A stretch of 64,000 bases of DNA, from NCBI RefSeq assembly GCF_900115055.1, contig NZ_FOVD01000003.1, forward strand, positions 611,897 through 675,896. The letters are read 5' to 3'. Shown piece after piece: positions 18,637-26,910 of the stretch. The stretch comes from Chryseobacterium oleae. GTDB taxonomy: Bacteria; Bacteroidota; Bacteroidia; Flavobacteriales; Weeksellaceae. Both the position numbers and the translations under genes were made by a program. Position 1 is the stretch's first letter; each line of letters begins with the position of its first letter. The notes under the pieces were generated by a model, which saw only the letters and a list, made by a program, of their open reading frames with translations, searched no databases and was not told where the DNA came from.

Positions 18637-19404
18637 ATGGAAACAATAAAGAAAACTTTAAAAATCAGTTTCTCCACTCAAAAAGGCGGTGTAGGAAAAT
18701 CTACCATGACCATCTTGCTTGCCAGTATTCTTCATTACCGTTTAGGATTCAATGTCCTTGTTATGGACTGTGATTTTCCTCAGCACAGTATAAGCAATAT
18801 GCGGGAACGCGATAAGAAGACCATCATGGAAAATGATTATCATAAGAAAGCAGCCATGAAGCAGTTCCAGTCTATCAATAAGAAAGCTTACCCTATTATT
18901 AAATGCAAATCTGAAAATGCATTGGAACAAGCATTGGAATACATACAACAATCCACAGTTATCCCTGAGGTTGTCTTTTTTGATCTGCCCGGAACAGCCA
19001 ATACAAAAGGTGTTTTAACCACATTAAAGGCGATGGACTTTATCTTTTCGCCTATCACTGCTGACCGCCTTGTGGTAGAAAGTACATTAGCATTTACCAA
19101 GGCTTTTCTCGGACTTCCGCAAAGCAGTGGAGACCGTCACAATCAGGCGCTATGGTTATTTTGGAATCAAGTAGATGGAAGAGAAAAAACAAGTCTGTAT
19201 AATGGCTATGAACATGTCATTCATGAGCTTCAACTGCCTATTATGAAAACAAGAATCATGGACAGTAAGCGTTTCAGAAAAGAGTCCGATGATAGCAGTA
19301 ATTATGTGTTCAGATCAAGTTTGCTGCCTGCTGACACTTATCTTATGAAAGCAACGCGAATGGACTTATTCGTCGAGGAATTTTTAAGTATTGTTCATCT
19401 TTAA
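18637..19404 (+). CDS. traA: ParA/MinD-type ATPase (TraA position)
   Basis: 255 residues. The deviant Walker A (STQKGGVGKST, residues 10-20), the second lysine-containing loop DCDFPQHS, and VFFDLPGTANTKG place it in the ParA family. At this position, first gene of the tra region after oriT, CTnDOT-type elements carry TraA. A role in element partition or positioning is inferred from the family only. It is followed after 12 bp by the DUF3408 gene. Confidence 0.88.
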   Translation: METIKKTLKISFSTQKGGVGKSTMTILLASILHYRLGFNVLVMDCDFPQHSISNMRERDKKTIMENDYHKKAAMKQFQSINKKAYPIIKCKSENALEQALEYIQQSTVIPEVVFFDLPGTANTKGVLTTLKAMDFIFSPITADRLVVESTLAFTKAFLGLPQSSGDRHNQALWLFWNQVDGREKTSLYNGYEHVIHELQLPIMKTRIMDSKRFRKESDDSSNYVFRSSLLPADTYLMKATRMDLFVEEFLSIVHL

Positions 19405-19416
19405 AAATATCAGAAT

Positions 19417-19817
19417 ATGGCTAAGGACAACGCAAACAATAATGTTGAAAAAAAACATGTGGATGAGGAATATCTGATGAATATCATCAGTGGTGAAGAA
19501 CCTAATTCTACCTTTTCTGATATCAAACAAGATCTTCCAAAAGAAAATAAACCTAAAGAAAAAATCAGAAGCAATTCATCAAAAAAAGCAGATTATGAGG
19601 AAACATTTCTTATTAACAGATTTCCATCGGGGCGTAACGGTAAAGTAGTCTACATACGTCCCGAATACCACGAAAGGCTGCTTAGGCTTGTCAGTTAACA
19701 AGAGATGAAAAAACGACCCTCTATTCTTATATAGACAATATTCTGGAATATCATTTCAGAGAGTTTGGGGATGATATTACCCATTATTTCAATCAGCGTT
19801 TCAAACCAATTTTATAA
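19417..19817 (+). pseudogene. traB: DUF3408 protein (TraB position), frameshifted
   Basis: The first frame gives 93 residues ending RPEYHERLLRLVS then a stop at 19696. The rest of the family continues in another frame: QLTRDEKTTLYSYIDNILEY, HFREFGDD, and ends KPIL with TAA at 19815-19817. Joining the two by re-reading the C at 19692 gives a full DUF3408 protein of about 134 residues (RLVQLTRDE at the join). A single-base deletion explains it; a sequencing error or a -1 frameshift in the cell are alternatives, but no slippery A-run is at the site. DUF3408 proteins accompany ParA in these elements and have an unknown role. Confidence 0.82.
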
Positions 19818-19820
19818 GAA

Positions 19821-20456
19821 ATGGAAATACTTATCATCACTTGCCTGCTGATCATTATAATCCTGCTCTTGCAGGATAAGATAACACTCAACGCATGGCC
19901 TGATAAAACTAAAATATTAAAAAGAAATACTCCGAAATTTCCTGAGATTATAGGAGTGCCAAAAAATACAGGAAGACATCATGAGCAAGAGACTTCCTCA
20001 GTGCTCCAAATTCACGAACCAAAAATAAATCCTGATAATTTAGATATAGAATATGACATTCATGAAAATCTCAGAGTTCAGCTTGCTCATAAAGAACAGG
20101 GCCCGATTTTAATGACTAGCCCTGATTATGATGAGGAGGAAGAAGAATGGAAAAAATATAGAATTTCCGGTAAGGATAACGGTTTTGCCCAAGGGGTTAC
20201 CTTTGAAGAACTAAGCTCCGTTGAGACGATGCTACAAAGAGATCATTTGAAGCCATCTCAAAAGGAAACAGCGGCAGCCATTGTTCAGAAAATACATGGA
20301 ACCGAATTATTGAATCTACTGGAAAATTCTATGGAAAGTGCTTCCCGTAAAATAGCTGAGCTATTGGACGGGAGCATCTCTTCAAAAAATAATTCTAATT
20401 CCTCCTTTTTACAAAATAACAATCCTGATGGATTTGATATTGGAGATTTTACCTGA
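19821..20456 (+). CDS. traD: Conjugative element protein TraD (Bacteroidota type)
   Basis: 211 residues. An N-terminal hydrophobic anchor (EILIITCLLIIIILLLQDK) is followed by an acidic stretch (DYDEEEEEWKKY) and a conserved C-terminal part: GVTFEELSSVETMLQRDHL and IVQKIHGTELLNLLENSME. I recognise this layout from genes between DUF3408 and TraE in flavobacterial ICEs, where it is named TraD. It is not the F-plasmid TraD ATPase. Its role is unknown. It begins 3 bp after the frameshifted gene. Confidence 0.75.
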   Translation: MEILIITCLLIIIILLLQDKITLNAWPDKTKILKRNTPKFPEIIGVPKNTGRHHEQETSSVLQIHEPKINPDNLDIEYDIHENLRVQLAHKEQGPILMTSPDYDEEEEEWKKYRISGKDNGFAQGVTFEELSSVETMLQRDHLKPSQKETAAAIVQKIHGTELLNLLENSMESASRKIAELLDGSISSKNNSNSSFLQNNNPDGFDIGDFT

Positions 20457-20591
20457 TAACTAATGCTTAAAACTTTTTTTAACACTTTATAACTATAATT
20501 ATTTTTTTTTTTAGCTTTTTCAGGCACCTTTATTGCTTAAAGAAGAAACGATTCTCATGGTTAATTTGAGTTTTCATGGTTATTAGTTTTT

Positions 20592-20617
20592 ACCTAGCTT
20601 CGGCTAGGTTTTTTTTT
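20592..20617. terminator. Terminator within the tra region
   Basis: ACCTAGC, TTCG loop, GCTAGGT (20592-20609), then a run of eight or nine T. It would separate traA-traD from traE-traN, unless the downstream genes have their own promoter in 20988-21189. Confidence 0.8.
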
Positions 20618-20655
20618 GAAAATATCCTTTGGATTTATACTCATAAAAATATAGT

Positions 20656-20987
20656 TTATTCTTCTAAACGAGGTTCAGGTCGATCAAGGGGAGTACAGAT
20701 GTAATACTTTATAAGTTTTGGATGCTTTTCAAGAACTTTTTGAAAGAATCTTCTAATGGGTCAAGCTGTTTATCACCAATTGAACTAAGATACTTTGCCT
20801 GCCAGCTATCTTCATCCCTATTATTTAAAGTGCACTATGATTCTACTCCTCCATCTGGAGCCGCAACTCTAATAATTTTTTTCGATTTGAAATTTCTTAT
20901 GTCTTGCAAGATGACAAACCAGTTCTTCAAAACTGTTTTAACATCCCCATTAAAAAGTCTTAAGTTAAGCCACTCAGTATTCATCAT
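20656..20987 (-). pseudogene. Remnant of a defence-type nuclease-NTPase gene (N-terminal nuclease part)
   Basis: Read on the minus strand from the ATG at 20987: NTEWLNLRLFNGDVKTVLKN, then RVAAPDGGVES, an in-frame TAG, DEDSWQAKYLSSIGDKQL, SFKKFL, a frameshift, then KHPKLIKYYICTPLDRPEPR and a TAA at 20656. The DGGVE...WQAKY pattern and the ICTPLDR strand resemble the N-terminal nuclease domain of large defence ATPases as I remember them; that family call is inference. Three lesions (stop, frameshift, truncation) show decay. It lies antisense inside the tra operon, between traD and traE. Confidence 0.65.
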
Positions 20988-21189
20988 TACTATTTTATTT
21001 AAACTCTCTTAATAGAGATTTCATGTAAAAAAAATATGAAGTAAAAAATTTCACCCCTCGTCAACTTCCACTTATTGCCAAACAAACTCTCCTAAAGCCA
21101 GACTATAATTCCATTTCACCTTACCAATCATCTTTGTCTCCAAAGCCCGCAGACTGTGGGTAATGCTAACAATTTAATCTGTTTACATT

Positions 21190-21495
21190 ATGGAAAAACA
21201 AAGAAAAAAGCTTCTGATTTCAGCATTGGCATTGCTGATAACCATCCATTTATCAGCCCAAGGAAACGGGACTGCCGGAATCACTGAAGCTACCCAAATG
21301 GTCACCTCCTATTTTGATCCCGCCACAAAACTCATCTATGCCATCGGCGCTGTGGTTGGCCTCATTGGAGGAGTCAAGGTCTATAATAAATTCAGCAGTG
21401 GTGATCCGGATACATCAAAGACTGCTGCAAGCTGGTTCGGAGCCTGTATATTTCTGATTGTAGCAGCAACAATTCTTCGCTCATTCTTCCTTTAA
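21190..21495 (+). CDS. traE: Conjugative transfer protein TraE (DUF4134)
   Basis: 101 residues. The signal-like N-terminus ends HLSAQGNG. Then come the conserved stretch YFDPATKLIYAIGAVVGLIG, the motif KVYNKFSSGDPDT, and a second membrane span FGACIFLIVAATILRSFF. DUF4134 proteins are small two-span inner-membrane parts of the Bacteroidota mating pore, in the VirB2/VirB3 size range. It is the first gene of the traE-N run and ends 11 bp before traF. Confidence 0.9.
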   Translation: MEKQRKKLLISALALLITIHLSAQGNGTAGITEATQMVTSYFDPATKLIYAIGAVVGLIGGVKVYNKFSSGDPDTSKTAASWFGACIFLIVAATILRSFFL

Positions 21496-21506
21496 ACGTA
21501 TTGATT

Positions 21507-21839
21507 ATGAATATCTACCACATCAATAAAGGAATCGGAAGAACCGTCGAGTTCAAAGGACTCAAAGCTCAGTACCTGTTCATTTTTGCAGGAGGATTGT
21601 TAGCACTACTTGTACTGGTAATGATCCTGTATATGGCAGGAGTCAATAACTACATCTGCCTCTTTACAGCGGGATCATCAAGCAGTCTTTTGATTTGGCT
21701 GACATTCTCAATGAACAGAAAATATGGAGAACACGGACTCATGAAGCTTGGTGCTAAAAAGAAGCACCCAAAATACATCATCAGCCGTAAGAATGTATTG
21801 AGGTATATCAAAATAACCCCTAAAATGACAGCCGTATGA
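21507..21839 (+). CDS. traF: Conjugative transfer protein TraF (DUF4133)
   Basis: 110 residues from the ATG at 21507 (MNIYHINKGIGRTVEFKG, the usual family start; an in-frame TTG at 21501 is less likely). Two membrane spans (LFIFAGGLLALLVLVMILYM; LFTAGSSSSLLIWLTFSM) are followed by a basic tail. It belongs to the VirB3-like DUF4133 group of inner-membrane pore parts. Its stop overlaps the start of traG by 4 bp (ATGA), which suggests translational coupling. Confidence 0.9.
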   Translation: MNIYHINKGIGRTVEFKGLKAQYLFIFAGGLLALLVLVMILYMAGVNNYICLFTAGSSSSLLIWLTFSMNRKYGEHGLMKLGAKKKHPKYIISRKNVLRYIKITPKMTAV

Positions 21840-24343
21840 GAAACACCTCAAAAGCAGCAACACTGGAAAGTAAATTCCCTTTACTCGCCGTTGAAGATCA
21901 TTGTATTATTTCAAAAGATGCTGATGTCACGGTTTGTTTTAAAGTTAGATTACCGGAACTCTTTACCGTTGCTTCTGCTGAATATGATGCAATACATTCT
22001 GCATGGTTCAAAGCTATCAAGACACTCCCTGACTACACGATAGTTCACAAGCAGGATTGGTTTATCAAAGAAAATTATGCTCCTGACCTGTCAGCAGAAG
22101 ATCAGAGTTTTCTTTCAAAATCTTTTGAAACACACTTCAATGAGAGGGCTTTTCTCAATCACTACTGTCATCTGTTTATTACCCAAACCAGTAAGGAAAG
22201 AATGAAAATGCAAAGCAATTTTTCATCGCTTTGCAGAGGTATTCTCATCCCCAGGGATATAAGAGATAAAGAAGCGGTTATCCGGTTTATGGAGGCAGTC
22301 GATCAGTTCGAAAGAATCATCAATGACAGCGGATATATTCACCTGGAAAAAATGACCGCAGATGAAATTACAGGAACTCAGCATCAATCGGGTTTACTGG
22401 AACAATACCTAACCTTATCAAGAGAATCAGGAGCATCACTTCAGGATCTTCAACTTGGTGCTGAGGAAATGCGAATTGGGAACAACCGCATCAGCATACA
22501 TACCTTATCCGATACTGATGACCTCCCGGGAACGGTATCTTCACATAGCCGATATGAAAAACTGAGTACGGACAGAAGTGACTGTCTCCTATCGTTTGCT
22601 TCTCCCGTTGGTCTTTTATTGAACTGTAATCATATGTACAATCAATATCTGTTTATTGATAACAGCAATGAAAACCTCAGTAAATTTGAAAAGTCTGCCC
22701 GAAATATGCATTCACTTGCAAGGTACAGCAGAGCCAATCAGATCAACAAAGAATGGATTGAAAAATACCTCAATGAAGCCCATTCATTCGGACTGCAGTC
22801 TATCCGGGCCCATTTCAATGTGATGTCATGGTCTGATGATCCAACTCAGCTCAAACAGCTTAAGAACGACACAGGAAGTGCCCTGGCACTGATGGAATGC
22901 AAGCCTCGCCATAATACCACTGACGCTGCCACTTTATATTGGGCAGGAATTCCCGGTAATGCTGGAGATTTTCCAAGTGAAGAAAGCTTTTACACCTTCA
23001 TCGAACCTGCGCTGTGCTTTTTCACCGGGGAAACCAACTACCAAAATTCACCATCCCCATTTGGCATTAAGATGGCAGACCGGCTCACAGGAAAACCCAT
23101 TCATTTGGATATTTCTGATCTTCCCATGAAACAGGGAATCATCACCAACCGTAACAAATTTATACTGGGACCATCAGGAAGCGGAAAATCATTTTTCACC
23201 AACCATATGGTACGTCAGTATTATGAACAGGGAGCCCATGTTCTTTTGGTAGATACCGGAAATTCTTATCAGGGCTTATGTGAACTGATCAAAGGAAAGA
23301 CTAAAGGCGAAGATGGTGTTGACTTCACCTACAGTGAAGATCATCCAATTGCTTTTAATCCATTTTATACGGATGATGGGGTATTTGATATTGAGAAGAG
23401 GGAAAGCATCAAAACGTTGATCCTTACTCTTTGGAAAAGAGATGATGAACCTCCTGCCCGTTCTGAAGAAGTTGCCTTGTCTAATGCAGTCAGCGGTTAT
23501 ATAGAAAGAATTAAGTTAAGTAACACCTACCCTTCTTTCAATGGATTTTATGAATATGTGAGAGATGACTACCGAAAGATCCTCAACGAAAAACAGGTTA
23601 GAGAAAAAGACTTTGACATCGCTAATTTCCTCAATGTACTGGAACCTTACTATAAGGGAGGAGAATATGACTATTTACTCAATTCAGATAAACAGTTAGA
23701 TCTTCTCTCTAAGCGTTTTATTGTCTTTGAGATAGATGCCATCAAAGATCATAAGATCCTGTTCCCTATAGTGACGATCATTATCATGGAAGTTTTCATC
23801 AACAAAATGCGGAGACTGAAAGGAATCAGGAAGCTCATTCTTATTGAAGAAGCCTGGAAAGCCATTGCCAAGGAAGGCATGGCAGAATATATCAAATATT
23901 TATTTAAAACCGTCCGAAAATTCTTTGGAGAAGCCATTGTGGTCACTCAGGAAGTCGATGACATTATCCAATCACCAATCGTCAAGGAGAGTATTATCAA
24001 TAATTCTGACTGTAAGATTTTGCTGGATCAGCGCAAGTACATGAATAAATTCGATGACATTCAGGCCATGCTTGGTCTTACTGATAAAGAAAAATCTCAG
24101 GTGCTGTCGATCAATATGAACAATGATCCAAAGAGACTTTATAAAGAAGTATGGATTGGACTGGGAGGAACTCATTCAGCAGTGTATGCAACGGAGGTTT
24201 CCAATGAAGAATATCTCGCCTACACGACTGAGGAAACTGAAAAAATGGAAGTCATGAACCTGGCCTCGGAACTCGATGGAAATGTTGAGCAGGCCATTAA
24301 GAGGCTTTCACTTAAAAAGATTAAAACGAACAAAGAAAATTAA
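21836..24343 (+). CDS. traG: VirB4-like conjugation ATPase TraG
   Basis: 835 residues, full length. Walker A FILGPSGSGKSFFTNHMV is near residue 443 and Walker B KLILIEEAWKAIAKEGM near 667. The later VVTQEVDDI and LLDQRKYMNKFDDIQAML are the conserved end of the VirB4 fold. It powers pore assembly and substrate movement at the inner membrane. It overlaps traF by 4 bp and is followed by traI after 22 bp. This is the standard order of CTnDOT-type elements. Confidence 0.95.
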   Translation: MRNTSKAATLESKFPLLAVEDHCIISKDADVTVCFKVRLPELFTVASAEYDAIHSAWFKAIKTLPDYTIVHKQDWFIKENYAPDLSAEDQSFLSKSFETHFNERAFLNHYCHLFITQTSKERMKMQSNFSSLCRGILIPRDIRDKEAVIRFMEAVDQFERIINDSGYIHLEKMTADEITGTQHQSGLLEQYLTLSRESGASLQDLQLGAEEMRIGNNRISIHTLSDTDDLPGTVSSHSRYEKLSTDRSDCLLSFASPVGLLLNCNHMYNQYLFIDNSNENLSKFEKSARNMHSLARYSRANQINKEWIEKYLNEAHSFGLQSIRAHFNVMSWSDDPTQLKQLKNDTGSALALMECKPRHNTTDAATLYWAGIPGNAGDFPSEESFYTFIEPALCFFTGETNYQNSPSPFGIKMADRLTGKPIHLDISDLPMKQGIITNRNKFILGPSGSGKSFFTNHMVRQYYEQGAHVLLVDTGNSYQGLCELIKGKTKGEDGVDFTYSEDHPIAFNPFYTDDGVFDIEKRESIKTLILTLWKRDDEPPARSEEVALSNAVSGYIERIKLSNTYPSFNGFYEYVRDDYRKILNEKQVREKDFDIANFLNVLEPYYKGGEYDYLLNSDKQLDLLSKRFIVFEIDAIKDHKILFPIVTIIIMEVFINKMRRLKGIRKLILIEEAWKAIAKEGMAEYIKYLFKTVRKFFGEAIVVTQEVDDIIQSPIVKESIINNSDCKILLDQRKYMNKFDDIQAMLGLTDKEKSQVLSINMNNDPKRLYKEVWIGLGGTHSAVYATEVSNEEYLAYTTEETEKMEVMNLASELDGNVEQAIKRLSLKKIKTNKEN

Positions 24344-24365
24344 ATCATTTTAAAAATTTACGACA

Positions 24366-24998
24366 ATGAAAAATCCAATCATTAAAACACTCATGGTAGC
24401 AGTTCTTGCTACAACGACTCTAGCCAAAGCACAATTTGTGGTCACAGATCCCGCCAATCTTGCCTCCGGTATCCTTAACTCAGCCAATGAAATCGTTCAA
24501 ACCTCAAATACGGTAAGTAATGTGGTGAAGAACTTTAATGAAGTCAAGAAAGTATATGAACAGGGTAAAGAATACTATGACAAGCTGAAAGCAGTCAACA
24601 ATCTGGTTAAAGACGCCCGGAAAGTTCAGCAGACTGTTCTGCTCGTTGGCGATGTTTCAGAAATGTATGTGAAGAATTTCGGAAAGATGCTTAATGATCC
24701 CAATTTCAATGCGCAGGAACTCACGGCCATTGCCAATGGATATTCTACCTTATTAACGGAGAGTACGGAACTTCTTAAAGAGCTCAAGCAAATCGTCACC
24801 TCCACCCAACTCTCACTCAATGATAAAGAGCGTATGGATGTGATTGACAAGGTGTATAAAGAGGTTAAAAATTATCATAATCTGGTAAGATACTATACCA
24901 ACAAAAACATTTCTGTCAGCTACTTAAGAGCAAAGAAACAGAACAATACCCAAAGGGTTTTGGACCTTTACGGAACCTCTAATCAAAAATACTGGTAG
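24366..24998 (+). CDS. traI: Conjugative transfer protein TraI (DUF4141)
   Basis: 210 residues. A signal peptide (LMVAVLATTTLAKAQF) leads to FVVTDPANLASGILNSANEI, then long amphipathic helices (VYEQGKEYYDKLKAVNNLV). It matches the DUF4141/TraI type, a periplasmic coiled-coil part comparable to VirB5 in position. traH is absent here, so traG is followed directly by traI. The traJ ATG starts 1 bp after the stop. Confidence 0.85.
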   Translation: MKNPIIKTLMVAVLATTTLAKAQFVVTDPANLASGILNSANEIVQTSNTVSNVVKNFNEVKKVYEQGKEYYDKLKAVNNLVKDARKVQQTVLLVGDVSEMYVKNFGKMLNDPNFNAQELTAIANGYSTLLTESTELLKELKQIVTSTQLSLNDKERMDVIDKVYKEVKNYHNLVRYYTNKNISVSYLRAKKQNNTQRVLDLYGTSNQKYW

Positions 24999-24999
24999 T

Positions 25000-25992
25000 A
25001 TGGAAGCCACTAACTTACACGAGGTCCTCCGTTCGGTGTACGAGGAGATGCTGCCTTTATGTGCTGATATGGCAGCGGTGGCAAAGGGTATTGCCGGACT
25101 GGGAGCATTATTTTATGTTTCTCTTAAGGTTTGGCAGGCACTAAGCCGAGCGGAACCCATTGACCTGTTTCCGTTGTTACGGCCTTTCGCCGTAGGAATC
25201 TGCATTATGTTCTTTTCAACGATTGTACTGGGAAGTATCAATGGAGTCCTGAGCCCGGTTGTACAAGGAAGTCATTCCATGCTTGAAGGCCAGGTTCTTG
25301 ATCTCAATGAAATGCAGAAAAAAAAGGATGTATTGGAAAGAGAGGCCATGCTCAGAAATCCAGAGATGGCTTACCTGATCTCTGACGAAGAATTTGACAA
25401 GAAACTGGAAGAGCTGGGCTGGTCTCCTTCAGATCTGGTTACGATGTCGGGAATGTATATGGAGCGGCAAATGTTTGCGATCAAAAAAGATATACGTGAT
25501 GGCTTTCGTGAGTTTTTGGAAATTCTTTTTCAGGCAGCAGCGCTCGTGATTGATACCATAAGAACATTCTTTCTCATTGTACTATCCATACTCGGACCTA
25601 TAGCTTTCGCCATTTCTGTATGGGACGGTTTTCAAACGACACTCACCCAGTGGCTGACCAGATACATCAGCGTTTATCTATGGCTCCCGGTTGCGGATAT
25701 GTTCAGTGCGATACTGGCCAAGATTCAGTCTCTTATTCTGGAAAGGGATATTGAAATGCTTTCTGATCCTGATTTTATCCCTGACACTTCCAACACGGTA
25801 TATATCATTTATATGATTATTGGGATCATCGGATATTTTACCGTTCCAACTGTCACAGGCTGGGTTATCCAGGCTGGAGGTGCAGGAAACTTTACACGCA
25901 ATGTCAATCAGACCGCTCAGAAATCCGGAAATATTGCAGGAGCGGCGGTAGGATCAGCAACAGGTAATATATCTGGAAAACTACTGAAATAA
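25000..25992 (+). CDS. traJ: Conjugative transfer protein TraJ (VirB6-like)
   Basis: 330 residues with several membrane spans (GLGALFYVSLKVW; FAVGICIMFFSTIVLGSING; LIVLSILGPIAFAISV; IIYMIIGIIGYFTVPTVTGW). The conserved core SILGPIAFAISVWDGFQTTL is typical of TraJ. VirB6-like proteins form the inner-membrane channel. The gene is tightly packed between traI (1-bp gap) and traK (16-bp gap). The C-terminus is Gly/Ala/Ser-rich (GAAVGSATGNISGKLLK), as in relatives. Confidence 0.92.
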   Translation: MEATNLHEVLRSVYEEMLPLCADMAAVAKGIAGLGALFYVSLKVWQALSRAEPIDLFPLLRPFAVGICIMFFSTIVLGSINGVLSPVVQGSHSMLEGQVLDLNEMQKKKDVLEREAMLRNPEMAYLISDEEFDKKLEELGWSPSDLVTMSGMYMERQMFAIKKDIRDGFREFLEILFQAAALVIDTIRTFFLIVLSILGPIAFAISVWDGFQTTLTQWLTRYISVYLWLPVADMFSAILAKIQSLILERDIEMLSDPDFIPDTSNTVYIIYMIIGIIGYFTVPTVTGWVIQAGGAGNFTRNVNQTAQKSGNIAGAAVGSATGNISGKLLK

Positions 25993-26008
25993 TTAAAATC
26001 AAACCCTA

Positions 26009-26632
26009 ATGGAATTTAAAACCTTAAGAAATATTGAAAACAGTTTTAAGCAGATCAGGTTATTCACCTTTGTTTTTGCCTTGTTATGCTTTGGTGTTGT
26101 TGGACTGGTTGTCTATCAATCCTATAGCTTCGCCGAAGAGCAGAGAAAAAAGATCTATGTTTTGGATAATGGAAAATCTCTCATGGTCGCGTTATCCCAA
26201 GATATGTCGATCAACCGTCCTGTAGAAGCAAGGGAGCATGTCAGACGTTTTCACGAACTGCTTTTCACTATTGCTCCTGATAAAAATGCAATTGAAAGCA
26301 ATGCAAAAAGAGCTTTTAATCTGGCTGATCAGTCGGCGTTTGACTACTATAAAGACCTTTCTGAAAAAGGATATTATAACAGGATTATTTCCGGAAATAT
26401 TCAGCAAAGAATTGAAGTGGATAGTGTGGTTGCCAGTTTCAGCAACTATCCTTATAAGGTGAAGACCTTCGCCAGGCAGTTCATTATAAGGTCAAGCAAT
26501 CTAACCATACGCAGTCTGATTACCAACTGCTCACTGGTCAATTCAGTAAGGTCCGACAGCAATCCCCAGGGATTTACCATAGAAAAATTTAATGTCGTTG
26601 AGAACAGGGATCTTGAAACTGTTGACCGATAA
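26009..26632 (+). CDS. traK: Conjugative transfer protein TraK (VirB8-like)
   Basis: 207 residues. A short cytoplasmic N-terminus (MEFKTLRNIENSFKQIRL) precedes one span (FVFALLCFGVVGLVVYQSY). A periplasmic domain follows with REHVRRFHELLFTIAPD and the GYYNRIISGNIQQRIEVDSV segment. This is the TraK pattern, equivalent to VirB8, which bridges the inner membrane and the periplasmic core. It is followed 11 bp later by traL. Confidence 0.92.
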   Translation: MEFKTLRNIENSFKQIRLFTFVFALLCFGVVGLVVYQSYSFAEEQRKKIYVLDNGKSLMVALSQDMSINRPVEAREHVRRFHELLFTIAPDKNAIESNAKRAFNLADQSAFDYYKDLSEKGYYNRIISGNIQQRIEVDSVVASFSNYPYKVKTFARQFIIRSSNLTIRSLITNCSLVNSVRSDSNPQGFTIEKFNVVENRDLETVDR

Positions 26633-26643
26633 AACCGAGTATC

Positions 26644-26910
26644 ATGAAAAAGATAAGAAAAGCCATAGACAGTTATATTGATCAGATAGAGCAAAAGTGG
26701 AAAGCCCTGCCTGATTATAGACAGAGACTGCTAACAAAGATCTTTTTTGCTGTATATCTATTGTTGAGTGTCTTTGTACTTCTACACATCTGGTTAAAAC
26801 CCACGAACACTCAAAAGATTCTTCCCGGAACATCTATTAAAGGTGTTCCATCGGAGCCTGATATTAAGAAAAATCCTGGAATCCATTCACATCAAAAAAC
26901 ATTAAAATGA
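26644..26910 (+). CDS. traL: Conjugative transfer protein TraL (DUF3989)
   Basis: 88 residues. A basic, soluble N-terminus (KKIRKAIDSYIDQIEQKW) leads to one membrane span (FFAVYLLLSVFVLLHIWL), then a hydrophilic tail. Small one-span TraL proteins always lie between TraK and TraM. Its stop overlaps the traM start by 4 bp. Confidence 0.82.
   Translation: MKKIRKAIDSYIDQIEQKWKALPDYRQRLLTKIFFAVYLLLSVFVLLHIWLKPTNTQKILPGTSIKGVPSEPDIKKNPGIHSHQKTLK

Noticed and set aside
20722..21012. 96-codon plus-strand frame in the traD-traE gap
   Set aside because: It is the antisense shadow of the decayed nuclease-type gene; the minus strand has the protein-like sequence.
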